Assembly (NCBI GenBank): GCA_039024435.1 | Contig: JBCCQH010000004.1 | Span: 62,001 to 126,000 of the forward strand | Source of the DNA: JBCCQH01 sp039024435 | Lineage (GTDB): Bacteria > Bacteroidota > Bacteroidia > J057 > JADKCL01 | Direction of reading: 5' to 3' | DNA: 64,000 bases | Shown here: positions 36,067-44,042 of the stretch, piece by piece | Layout of the letters: every line of letters begins with the position of its first letter | Position numbering within the stretch: position 1 is the stretch's first letter | Position numbers and translations under genes: made by a program | Notes under the pieces: generated by a model | Seen by the model: only the letters and a program-made list of their open reading frames with translations | The model's database searches: none | What the model was told of the DNA's origin: nothing

Positions 36067-37218
36067 TCATTGCCGGACAATCCGCCGTGCAGTGAATTGG
36101 GCGCCAGCTTCGAGCCGCAATAAGTACATTCCCGCTGGAACGTTTGCCAAGTCCACCCGCAACTCCTGGTTTCCCGCGGCGATTTCTTCCGCATAAATTT
36201 CTTTTCCGGACAAATCGATCAGCCGCGCGTAGCCGCCTTTAGGCAGGCGGTCAAACCTGAGGTACAACCCTTCGTGAACCGGATTCGGACCGATTTGCAA
36301 CCCAAGTGGGGCCGCCGGTGCCGGCGTGTTGACCGGTCCGGAGAGCGACCACTGCCGAAAAAAATTCCAGATTTCCACGCTGGATGGAAGGTCGAGGTTG
36401 ACCACGCCGCCATTGAGCAAATTGCAATTGTGGCCCGGCCAGGTAAATCCGCCGTTGACGACCTCGTACAAAACCACCTCGCTGGCGCTGTTGCAGGCGT
36501 AGTGGTGCCGATTCACGGTTGAGTTGTCGGCCACGACCGTATTTGGGTAAGCGGTTGTGGTCCGAACGCTGTTTGGACAGCCGTTTTTGTCCAGCCAAAA
36601 ATCGACCAGGGCATCCACCCCCGGCCAGAAGCCGGGGTTCCCCGCGTAGGGAATGACCGAATCTGCCGTGCCGTGAATCAGCATAACTGGTACGGGCCGG
36701 ATCGGCGCACAGTAAAAGGCAGCACTGTCGGTTATTGAGGCTCCGACAGCCGCCATTGCCGCGATTTTGCCACTCAATTCACACGCCAGTCGGTGGGCCA
36801 TGAAGCCGCCTTGCCCCATGCCCGTCACGTAAATCCGCTGCCGGTCCACCCCAAATTCGGCATCAATCGAGTCGATTACCGCCGAAATAAAGCCCACGTC
36901 GCGGTCACCGGAAGTGTAGGGCGCATTGAAACCCACGTTCCAGTTCGTGCTTTGGCCCCAAGGATGGCAGATGATAAAGTTGGCCGTGTCCGCCACCAGG
37001 AAAAAGTCGGTGAGGGTGTCTTGTCCGCGCCCATCCTGGCCGAGGTAGTGCAGATCCAGTACCAAAGGCAGCCGATCCCCGGGCGCATAACTCGTCGGCA
37101 GCTCCAGATCGTAAATGCGGTTGTAGCTATTGAAGAGGAAGTTGCGGGTGATCAATTGGGCCGCAAGCGGGAGGGAAGTCACCGCAAAAACGAGAAGAAG
37201 AAGTAGACGCATAGCCAT
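36067..37218 (-). CDS. PHB-depolymerase/LpqC-like secreted protein lacking the nucleophile Ser
   Basis: 383 residues. Signal peptide about 1-20; alpha/beta-hydrolase domain of the esterase-PHB type about 22-285; type A T9SS sorting domain about 300-383 (IGPNPVHEGLYLRF, ARLIDLSGKEIYA, VPAGMYLLRLEAG). The nucleophile elbow, normally G-x-S-x-G (TGMSNGG), reads VTGMGQGGFMAH, so Gly135 stands where Ser should be; the codon is GGG at 36816-36814. The acid (HGTADSVIPY) and the histidine (GGFTWPGH) are retained. Known family members cleave feruloyl, acetyl or PHB esters. This one may be inactive or bind only. Start may be ATG 37218 or 37212. Confidence 0.8.
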   Translation of the reverse strand: MAMRLLLLLVFAVTSLPLAAQLITRNFLFNSYNRIYDLELPTSYAPGDRLPLVLDLHYLGQDGRGQDTLTDFFLVADTANFIICHPWGQSTNWNVGFNAPYTSGDRDVGFISAVIDSIDAEFGVDRQRIYVTGMGQGGFMAHRLACELSGKIAAMAAVGASITDSAAFYCAPIRPVPVMLIHGTADSVIPYAGNPGFWPGVDALVDFWLDKNGCPNSVRTTTAYPNTVVADNSTVNRHHYACNSASEVVLYEVVNGGFTWPGHNCNLLNGGVVNLDLPSSVEIWNFFRQWSLSGPVNTPAPAAPLGLQIGPNPVHEGLYLRFDRLPKGGYARLIDLSGKEIYAEEIAAGNQELRVDLANVPAGMYLLRLEAGAQFTARRIVRQ

Positions 37219-37244
37219 AAATCAGGGGTTGATCCGGGAAAATA

Positions 37245-37275
37245 CAAAATTGCTCCCCAATCGTCCAATTCGCAA
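37245..37275 (-). promoter_or_regulatory. Promoter of the PHB-depolymerase-like gene
   Basis: Minus strand: TTG (37275-37273), 20 bases, CAATTTTG (37252-37245; one mismatch to TAnnTTTG), 26 bases before the ATG. Confidence 0.45.
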
Positions 37276-37460
37276 TCTCAAACTTTTTACCGGCGATTTA
37301 AATTCAATCCGGTGATTTTGCGGTGGCATCTTTTTCCGCCCCTCTTCCGCTATTTTCTCGCCCTTAGCTTTGGCTATGGACGCCAAAATGAGCTTCGATG
37401 GACAAAAAAATCTGCACTAGCAAATTTCACAAACCAATTTTTAAACCGCCGCTTAGACTA

Positions 37461-37491
37461 TTGAAAATGGCATCTCATGACATTAGTTTTG
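37461..37491 (+). promoter_or_regulatory. Promoter of mfd
   Basis: TTG, exactly 20 bases, TAGTTTTG (37484-37491): complete match to the Bacteroidota consensus. The leader to the ATG at 37550 is about 53 bases. Confidence 0.62.
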
Positions 37492-37549
37492 CGTCGTCGA
37501 ACACATCCACCGCCGCCGAGGTTAATTGCAAGTGGGAAAACAGTTGACA

Positions 37550-40500
37550 ATGACATCCAGTAAATTAACGGATATCCTCCGTCTGTACCGCGAACACGCC
37601 GAACTGTCGGAGTTTGCCCGAACACTAAAAGACAGTGAGAAGCAGCGCTTCCAGATCAAAGGCACCGTGGGTAGCCAGGTGGCGCTCCTCATGGCGGCGA
37701 TCTACCAGGAAAGCCAGCGCAATACCCTCATCGTCCTCAATGACAAAGAGGACGCGCTGTACTTCCTGAACGACCTGCAAAACCTCATGCCGCAGAAGGA
37801 CATCCTGTATTTTCCGGCGTCTTACAAGCGGCCCTACCAAATCGAGGAAATCGACAATGCCAATGTCCTCCAGCGTGCCGAAGTTTTGAATCAATTGAAC
37901 CACAAAGGCAGCGGCCGCCAGTTCATCGTTACCTTTGCCGAGGCACTCTCGGAGAAAGTGATCAACAAGCGTTCTCTGGTCAAAAACACCCTCGACGTCA
38001 AGATGGGTGACAATTGCGGGATGGATTTCATCGTCGACGTCCTGGACGAGTACGGATTTGAGATGACCGATTTTGTCTGGGAACCCGGCACTTACTCCAA
38101 GCGCGGCGGCATCCTCGACGTATTTTCCTTCGCCAATGAGTACCCCTACCGCATCGAGTTCTTCGGGGAAGATGTCGATACGATCCGCTCCTTTGACCCG
38201 GTGGACCAGATGTCGCGGGAAAAATACAACAAGGTTTCGCTCATCCCAAACATCCAGAAAAACCTCCTCCACGAAGAGAAAATCGATTTTCTCGACTACT
38301 TGAGTGACCGGACCCTGGTATTTCTTCAGAGTGTGGATTTTGTGCAGGCAGACTTGGATCGCCAGTTTACCCGCGCGGAAAAGTATTGGATGGGCCTGCA
38401 AGAAAAAAGCGGCGGAGCGGCCACCAGCATCGCGCCCGACGAAATGTACACCGACGGGAAGTCCTTTATGAAAAGCCTCGATCAGTTTTCCCTCATCGAG
38501 TATGGCACCCGCTTTCACTACCGCAAGATCCACGGCACCCTGGAATGGCCCGCGACGCCTCAGCCCCAGTTCAAGAAGGAATTCAAGCTGCTGGGCGATC
38601 ACCTGGAGCAAAACCGAAAAGCGGGCATCGATAATTACCTCCTTTCCGATAACGAGAAGCAATTTCTCCGGCTGAAGGAGATCTTTGCCGAGACCAATCC
38701 CCACGAAGCGAGCCATTTCACTGGGGTCAACGGGGTGTTGCACAGCGGTTTCCTCGACAAAAAGCTGAAAATCTGCTGCTACACCGATCACCAGGTTTTC
38801 GGTCGTTACCACAAGTACCGCAGCCGCGCCCAGGTGGGGCGCAGCCAAGCGATCACGCTCAAGGAACTCAAGGACCTCGCCCCGGGCGACTACGTGACCC
38901 ACATCAACCACGGCATCGGGCAGTTCGCGGGGCTGCACCGCATCCGCACCGGCGCCCACGAGCAGGAAGCGGTCAAAATCATCTACCAGGGCGGCGACGA
39001 AATCTACGTCAACGTCAACTCGCTCTACAAAATCTCCAAGTACGCGTCCTCGGACAGCAATCCGCCCAAACTGAGCAAGCTGGGATCGGGCGAGTGGGCG
39101 CGCAAAAAGGCCAAAACCAAGCGCCGGATCAAAGAATTGGCGTTTGATCTAATCTCGCTTTACGCTAAGCGCAAGGCGCAGCAGGGATTTGCCCACGAGC
39201 CGGACGGCTACATGCAACAGGAACTGGAAGCCTCGTTCATGTTTGAGGATACGCCGGATCAGGAAAAGACAACCGAAGAAGTCAAGCGCGACATGGAAAG
39301 TCCTACACCGATGGACCGCCTGGTGTGTGGCGACGTAGGCTTCGGCAAGACGGAAATCGCGGTTCGGGCGGCCTTCAAAGCGGCCGTGAACGGTAAGCAG
39401 ACGGCCATTCTGGTCCCGACCACCATCCTCGCTCTGCAGCACTACAACACCTTCCGGGAACGGCTGGCGGATTTTCCGGTGAAGGTCGACTACCTCAACC
39501 GCTACAAAACCACCAAGGAGGCAAAAAAGACGCTCAAAGAGGTCGCCGAGGGCAAGGTCGACATCCTCATCGGCACCCACCGCATCGTGAGCAAAGACGT
39601 CAAATTCAGCGATCTGGGCCTGCTGATCATTGACGAAGAACAAAAGTTCGGGGTTGGGGTAAAGGACAAGCTCAAGATGATGAAGGTGAATGTCGACACA
39701 CTGACCCTTACCGCGACGCCGATTCCCCGTACGCTGCAATTTTCCCTGCTGGGCGTGCGCGACCTGAGCGTCTTGCAGACCCCGCCGCCCAACCGGCAGC
39801 CGGTGGAAACGATTGTGAGCAGCTTTGACCAGGGACAGATCCGCGACGCCGTCGCCTACGAAATGAAGCGTGGTGGCCAGGTCTTTTTTGTCCACAACCG
39901 GGTCGCCGAACTAGAGGAGATGGGCAGCATTGTTCGGAGGATGGTTCCCGATGCCCGGATCGGGGTCGCCCACGGCCAGCTCACCGCGACGAAAATGGAA
40001 AAGGTCATGGCCGATTTCATCGAGGGTGCTTTTGACGTGCTGATCTGTACCACAATTGTCGAGTCCGGACTCGATATCCCCAACGCAAACACGATCATCA
40101 TCAACCAGGCGCACAATTACGGCCTGAGCGACCTGCACCAGATGCGCGGTCGGGTGGGGCGTTCCAACCGAAAAGCGTTTTGCTACCTCTTTGCGCCTCA
40201 CGATACGCTGCTCAGTCGGGATGCCCGCAAGCGGCTCAAGGCGATTGAAGAATTTACCGATCTCGGCAGTGGCTTCCACATCGCACTCAAGGACCTCGAT
40301 ATCCGGGGAGCGGGCGATCTCCTCGGGGCGGAACAAAGCGGCTTCATCAACGAGGTCGGCTACGAGATGTACCAGAAAATCCTCGAAGAAGCAGTCAACG
40401 AGATCAAGGACGAGCAGTTCCCCGAACTTTTCGCGGAAGAGCGGGCAAAAAAGACCGAGGCGGCGTCCTTTGTCGAAGATACCATCGTCGAAACCGACCT

Positions 40501-40948
40501 CAACATCCTCATTCCGGAAAAATACCTGCCCATCGTCTCCGAGCGCCTCAACTTCTACAACCGCATCGCTTACTCCAAAGACGAAGCCGAACTGCGCGAA
40601 ATCAGCCGGCAACTCATCGACCGTTTTGGTCCGATTCCGCCCCAGGTACTCGGGCTGTTCGACACGGTGCGGATCCGGCGGATCGGCCGGAAACTGGGTT
40701 TCGAAAAGGTCGTACTAAAGCAGAACACGTTGCGCTTGTATTTTCCTTCGGACAAGGCTTCGAAGTACTACAGCTCACCGACCTTCCCGCTACTGCTGTC
40801 CTGGGTCCAGGCCAATTCCGGCAAGGGCCGCTTCAAGGAGTCCCCCAAGTACCTTTCGCTCGTGATCAACGGGGTGGAAGGGCTGAAAGGCGTCTGGGCC
40901 CAGTTGCGCGAATTTGAAGCCTACATCAAAGAACTGAGTCCCGCATGA
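37550..40948 (+). CDS. mfd: Transcription-repair coupling factor
   Basis: 1132 residues from ATG 37550 (a TTG eight codons earlier is less likely). Mfd removes stalled RNA polymerase and recruits UvrA. Domains: UvrB-like N-terminal part (about 1-330), CarD-like RNA polymerase-interaction domain (about 455-530; GDYVTHINHGIGQFAGL), superfamily 2 translocase with Walker A GDVGFGKTE (about 594), DEEQ box (about 695) and motif VI GRVGRSNRKAFCY, then the TRCF C-terminal domain (about 980-1090) that masks UvrA binding. Lengths and order are as in the family. Its final ATGA overlaps the start of the next gene. Confidence 0.95.
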   Translation: MTSSKLTDILRLYREHAELSEFARTLKDSEKQRFQIKGTVGSQVALLMAAIYQESQRNTLIVLNDKEDALYFLNDLQNLMPQKDILYFPASYKRPYQIEEIDNANVLQRAEVLNQLNHKGSGRQFIVTFAEALSEKVINKRSLVKNTLDVKMGDNCGMDFIVDVLDEYGFEMTDFVWEPGTYSKRGGILDVFSFANEYPYRIEFFGEDVDTIRSFDPVDQMSREKYNKVSLIPNIQKNLLHEEKIDFLDYLSDRTLVFLQSVDFVQADLDRQFTRAEKYWMGLQEKSGGAATSIAPDEMYTDGKSFMKSLDQFSLIEYGTRFHYRKIHGTLEWPATPQPQFKKEFKLLGDHLEQNRKAGIDNYLLSDNEKQFLRLKEIFAETNPHEASHFTGVNGVLHSGFLDKKLKICCYTDHQVFGRYHKYRSRAQVGRSQAITLKELKDLAPGDYVTHINHGIGQFAGLHRIRTGAHEQEAVKIIYQGGDEIYVNVNSLYKISKYASSDSNPPKLSKLGSGEWARKKAKTKRRIKELAFDLISLYAKRKAQQGFAHEPDGYMQQELEASFMFEDTPDQEKTTEEVKRDMESPTPMDRLVCGDVGFGKTEIAVRAAFKAAVNGKQTAILVPTTILALQHYNTFRERLADFPVKVDYLNRYKTTKEAKKTLKEVAEGKVDILIGTHRIVSKDVKFSDLGLLIIDEEQKFGVGVKDKLKMMKVNVDTLTLTATPIPRTLQFSLLGVRDLSVLQTPPPNRQPVETIVSSFDQGQIRDAVAYEMKRGGQVFFVHNRVAELEEMGSIVRRMVPDARIGVAHGQLTATKMEKVMADFIEGAFDVLICTTIVESGLDIPNANTIIINQAHNYGLSDLHQMRGRVGRSNRKAFCYLFAPHDTLLSRDARKRLKAIEEFTDLGSGFHIALKDLDIRGAGDLLGAEQSGFINEVGYEMYQKILEEAVNEIKDEQFPELFAEERAKKTEAASFVEDTIVETDLNILIPEKYLPIVSERLNFYNRIAYSKDEAELREISRQLIDRFGPIPPQVLGLFDTVRIRRIGRKLGFEKVVLKQNTLRLYFPSDKASKYYSSPTFPLLLSWVQANSGKGRFKESPKYLSLVINGVEGLKGVWAQLREFEAYIKELSPA

Positions 40949-41313
40949 GCACCGATGCCCCCGATAAGGACGACATTCGCTACCTGCAACTCCGGTGGTC
41001 GCGGCTGGTGGTGGCGCTAAAAGGGCAATTCGGCAAGGAGCCCGACCTAGAAGGCATCCTATTTTTGATCGGATTGCGTGAATTGGGAGTGGGGCCCCGG
41101 GGCTTCACCAAAGAACAGAAAGTCGACCTGATGCACATCGCGATCTGTGCGATTTTTGCTCCGGCCGGCTACTTCAGGCTCAGTCACCTGGACCAGGAGG
41201 GATGGCCGCATTGGGAAGCGGTCAAACCCTTGCCGTACATCGATATTTTTTCCCAGGAAATCTTCCTGAAATCTCACATAGTTGATTATTTTGCGGATAT
41301 CTATGAAATCTGA
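40945..41313 (+). CDS. Conserved hypothetical protein coupled to mfd
   Basis: 122 residues, no signal peptide or membrane segment. Composition is that of a small globular alpha/beta protein with LQLRWSRLVVALKGQFGKEPDLEGILFLIG at the N-terminal half and KVDLMHIAICAIFAPAGYF in the middle. The ATG overlaps the mfd stop by four bases, so its translation is probably coupled to mfd, and its 3' end overlaps the next start by 11 bases. I do not know its function; the position suggests a product made at a fixed ratio to Mfd. Confidence 0.75.
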   Translation: MSTDAPDKDDIRYLQLRWSRLVVALKGQFGKEPDLEGILFLIGLRELGVGPRGFTKEQKVDLMHIAICAIFAPAGYFRLSHLDQEGWPHWEAVKPLPYIDIFSQEIFLKSHIVDYFADIYEI

Positions 41314-42061
41314 CCTGAATCTATCGGTTCGCCGCACGGCGCTTTTTCTTTTGTTGACCTGGCTGCTGGTCCCGGCCTGGGGGATGTCCCAGGGCAAAAA
41401 GAAGAAGGTAAAGCCGGACGCAATCATCAGCACGAATTACGGCGACATCAAAATCAAGCTGTACGAAGAAACACCGACCCACCGCAACAATTTCCTCAAA
41501 CTGGCGAAAGATGGGTTCTACGACGGTACTACCTTTCACCGGGTGATCAAAAAATTCATGATCCAGGGTGGCGATCCCAATACCAAAGATCCGGCCAAGG
41601 TAAATCTGGCGGGCCAGGGTGGCCCCGGTTACACACTGCCGGCCGAGATATTGCCCGGCTACATCCACAAGAAAGGCGTCCTTTCCGCCGCCCGGCTCGG
41701 TGATCAAGTCAATCCCCAACGCGAATCCTCCGGGTCCCAGTTTTACATCGTTCAGGGCCAAACCTTTACCGCCGCGCAACTCGACCAAGCCGAGAAGCGG
41801 ATTGGCATGTCCTTGGGACGAGAATTTAGCTACACGCCCGAGCAGCGGGCCGCTTACATCAATGAGGGGGGCTCTCCCTGGCTGGACCAGCAGTACACGA
41901 TTTTTGGGGAAGTGATCGAAGGCATCGAAGTGATTGACAAAATTGCCGCTGTCGAAACCCTACCCGGGGACCGGCCCAAAATCGAAGTGACCATGACCGT
42001 CGTCGCAAAGGCCAAGCCCAAAAAGCTCAAGAAACCCAAGAAGAAAAAAGAAAAATCCTGA
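41303..42061 (+). CDS. Exported cyclophilin-type peptidyl-prolyl isomerase
   Basis: 252 residues from ATG 41303 (MKSDLNLSVR). Signal peptide about 1-30. Cyclophilin domain about 42-235: TNYGDIKIKLYEETPTHRNNF, FHRVIKKFMIQGGDPN with the catalytic Arg, and the GSQFYIVQG and YTIFGEVIEG segments. An insertion of about 40 residues (TFTAAQLDQAEKRIG...) separates these two. The C-terminal tail is Lys-rich (KPKKLKKPKKKKEKS). It catalyses cis-trans proline isomerisation in the periplasm. A second cyclophilin gene follows after 46 bases. Confidence 0.9.
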   Translation: MKSDLNLSVRRTALFLLLTWLLVPAWGMSQGKKKKVKPDAIISTNYGDIKIKLYEETPTHRNNFLKLAKDGFYDGTTFHRVIKKFMIQGGDPNTKDPAKVNLAGQGGPGYTLPAEILPGYIHKKGVLSAARLGDQVNPQRESSGSQFYIVQGQTFTAAQLDQAEKRIGMSLGREFSYTPEQRAAYINEGGSPWLDQQYTIFGEVIEGIEVIDKIAAVETLPGDRPKIEVTMTVVAKAKPKKLKKPKKKKEKS

Positions 42062-42107
42062 TCCGGAATTCCAGTCCTTTTATCTGAGCAATCGCAATCC
42101 AAAACCC

Positions 42108-42935
42108 ATGAAACGCATCCTCTTCGCTTTGATCGCGCTGGCCATTGGGGCCGCATTTCCCAGTTGTAAGAGTGCCCCCGAAGGCGCCGACGCCAAAATC
42201 GTGACCGAATACGGCGATATCTACGTGAAACTGTACGACGACACGCCCGAGCACAAGAAAAATTTCCTCAAGCTCGCCGAAGAAGGTTTTTACGACGGCA
42301 CGACCTTTCACCGGGTCATGAAAGAATTCATGATCCAAGGCGGTGATCCCAATACCAAAGAAGGGGGTACCGGTCAGCCGGGTACGGGCGGACCAGGCTA
42401 CACACTCGACCGTGAGATCACGCCCAAGCATTTTCATAAAAAAGGCGCCTTAGCGGCGGCCCGGTTGGACGATCAGGTCAATCCGCAGTGGGAGTCCTCC
42501 GGCAGCCAGTTTTACCTCGTTCAAGGCAAGAAGTGGAGCGATGCCGAACTGGACCAGATGCAAGCCCAGATGAACATGATGATCGACGCCCACGTTCGGC
42601 GACTCTTCGACGAGGACGCCAAAAACGCTTGGATGCGTACGGTGGACCTGGAGGGCCTGCGGGAGAACAATCCCGACTCGTTTGCGATCATGAATGACCA
42701 GATCAACACCGAGTACACTGCCTTCCGCACCAACTGGCCCAAAGTCAATTTCAGCCCGGAAGTCCGCGAGATCTACAAAAACAAAGGTGGCTTCGCGCCG
42801 CTGGACGGCATGTACACCGTATTCGGGGAAGTGGTCGAGGGCGAAGAGTTGATCGACGTGATCGCCGGCGTACAAACCGGCCCCGGCGATGTACCCGCCA
42901 AAGATGTACGCATCACCGTCGAAGTCTTGAAATAG
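42108..42935 (+). CDS. Lipoprotein cyclophilin-type peptidyl-prolyl isomerase
   Basis: 275 residues. Lipoprotein signal with lipobox AAFPSC (Cys about 21). Cyclophilin core about 28-270 with FHRVMKEFMIQGGDPN, GSQFYLVQG and MYTVFGEVVEGEEL. Between the last two there is a helical insertion of about 75 residues (KWSDAELDQMQAQMNMM...) larger than in its neighbour. The two genes are clearly tandem paralogues: both keep the YGDIYVKLYDDTP-type start and NFLKLAxxGFYDGTTFHRV. Lipid anchoring suggests it works at a membrane face of the periplasm, perhaps in outer-membrane or secreted protein folding. Confidence 0.9.
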   Translation: MKRILFALIALAIGAAFPSCKSAPEGADAKIVTEYGDIYVKLYDDTPEHKKNFLKLAEEGFYDGTTFHRVMKEFMIQGGDPNTKEGGTGQPGTGGPGYTLDREITPKHFHKKGALAAARLDDQVNPQWESSGSQFYLVQGKKWSDAELDQMQAQMNMMIDAHVRRLFDEDAKNAWMRTVDLEGLRENNPDSFAIMNDQINTEYTAFRTNWPKVNFSPEVREIYKNKGGFAPLDGMYTVFGEVVEGEELIDVIAGVQTGPGDVPAKDVRITVEVLK

Positions 42936-42941
42936 CCGGGC

Positions 42942-43889
42942 ATGGAGAATCCCCTGGTCACCGGCCTGCACCACGTCACCGCACTGGCTTCCGATCCCCA
43001 AAGCAACATCGATTTCTACACCGGAATGATGGGGCTACGGCTGGTCAAGCAAACCGTGAACTACGACGGACCGGAGGTGTACCACTTCTTTTACGGCAAC
43101 GGGCTTGGAGATCCCGGAACGCTGATTACTTTTTTCCCTTATCCCAGCATGTCCCGGGGCAAGAAAGGGTCCGAACAAACCACCGAAACCGCTTTTTCGA
43201 TTCCGGACGGCTCAATGGGGTACTGGCTTGCCCGGCTGAATGAATACCGCATTCCCTTCCAGGGGCCCCACCAGCGCTTTGCGGAGACTTGGGTGCGCTT
43301 CGAAGATCCGGATGGTTTGCAGATTGAACTGATCGAAAATGCCCGTGACAAGCGGGAAGGTTGGGAAAATGGCGATGTACCGGCGGACAAATGTATCCTG
43401 GGGCTGCACTCGGTGACGATTACCGAAGAAGGCTACGAGGATACCGCCCGCCTGCTTAAGCAACAGTTGGGGTACGAGTATGCGGCGCAGACGGGAAACC
43501 GCTTTCGATTTTCTCAGGCGGGCAAGCCGGGCAGCATTGTGGATGTCATTTGCCGTCCCGAAGCCGAGCACGGGGTCAAAGGAGCCGGTACCGTCCACCA
43601 CCTCGCGTTTGGCACTGAGAGCATGGACAACTTGGGAAAATTGCGGAAAAACATTGCTGACCTCGGTTACAACGTGACCCCCGTGCTGGCGCGCAAATAC
43701 TTCAATGCCATCTATTTCCGGGAGCCGGGCAATGTCTTGCTCGAAGTCGCTACTCAGGGGCCGGGATTCTGTGTCGATGAAACCCCGCGCGATTTGGGTG
43801 GCCGGCTGCAATTGCCGCAGTCGTTTGAAGTACAGCGGGAATTCATCGAAGAGCATTTGCCGGCGGTTTTGGTACCCAAGACGAGTTGA
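42942..43889 (+). CDS. Ring-cleaving dioxygenase-like VOC protein (MhqO type)
   Basis: 315 residues with two vicinal-oxygen-chelate modules (about 6-150 and 155-300). Metal-ligand positions are present: GLHHVTAL (about 9-16), VHHLAF (about 221-226) and VLLEVAT (about 265-271). Family knowledge: MhqO/MhqA/LinE-like Fe(II) extradiol dioxygenases act on hydroquinones and are often linked to quinone stress; the natural substrate of most Bacteroidota copies is unknown. It starts six bases after the cyclophilin stop, so it is probably in the same operon. Confidence 0.87.
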   Translation: MENPLVTGLHHVTALASDPQSNIDFYTGMMGLRLVKQTVNYDGPEVYHFFYGNGLGDPGTLITFFPYPSMSRGKKGSEQTTETAFSIPDGSMGYWLARLNEYRIPFQGPHQRFAETWVRFEDPDGLQIELIENARDKREGWENGDVPADKCILGLHSVTITEEGYEDTARLLKQQLGYEYAAQTGNRFRFSQAGKPGSIVDVICRPEAEHGVKGAGTVHHLAFGTESMDNLGKLRKNIADLGYNVTPVLARKYFNAIYFREPGNVLLEVATQGPGFCVDETPRDLGGRLQLPQSFEVQREFIEEHLPAVLVPKTS

Positions 43890-44003
43890 GTGGGCACCGA
43901 GGGGGGCGACCACAATCGACTTGCCGGTTTTCCCCACCCTTTGCCAGAAGCGACTTAGGAAATAATCTGCTTTATAATCCGTTGCAATACCGGTAGTTCA
44001 CCT

Positions 44004-44032
44004 TTGTAATTGGGCTTTTTTGATTAATTTTG
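44004..44032 (+). promoter_or_regulatory. Possible promoter of the BatA-domain gene
   Basis: TTG, 18 bases, TAATTTTG (44025-44032), a full -7 match with slightly short spacing. The ATG is only 10 bases further, implying a nearly leaderless mRNA. Confidence 0.33.
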
Positions 44033-44042
44033 ACCGGCAAGC

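Noticed and set aside
37625..38959. 444-codon frame opposite mfd
   Set aside because: Shadow of mfd; no motif, no promoter.
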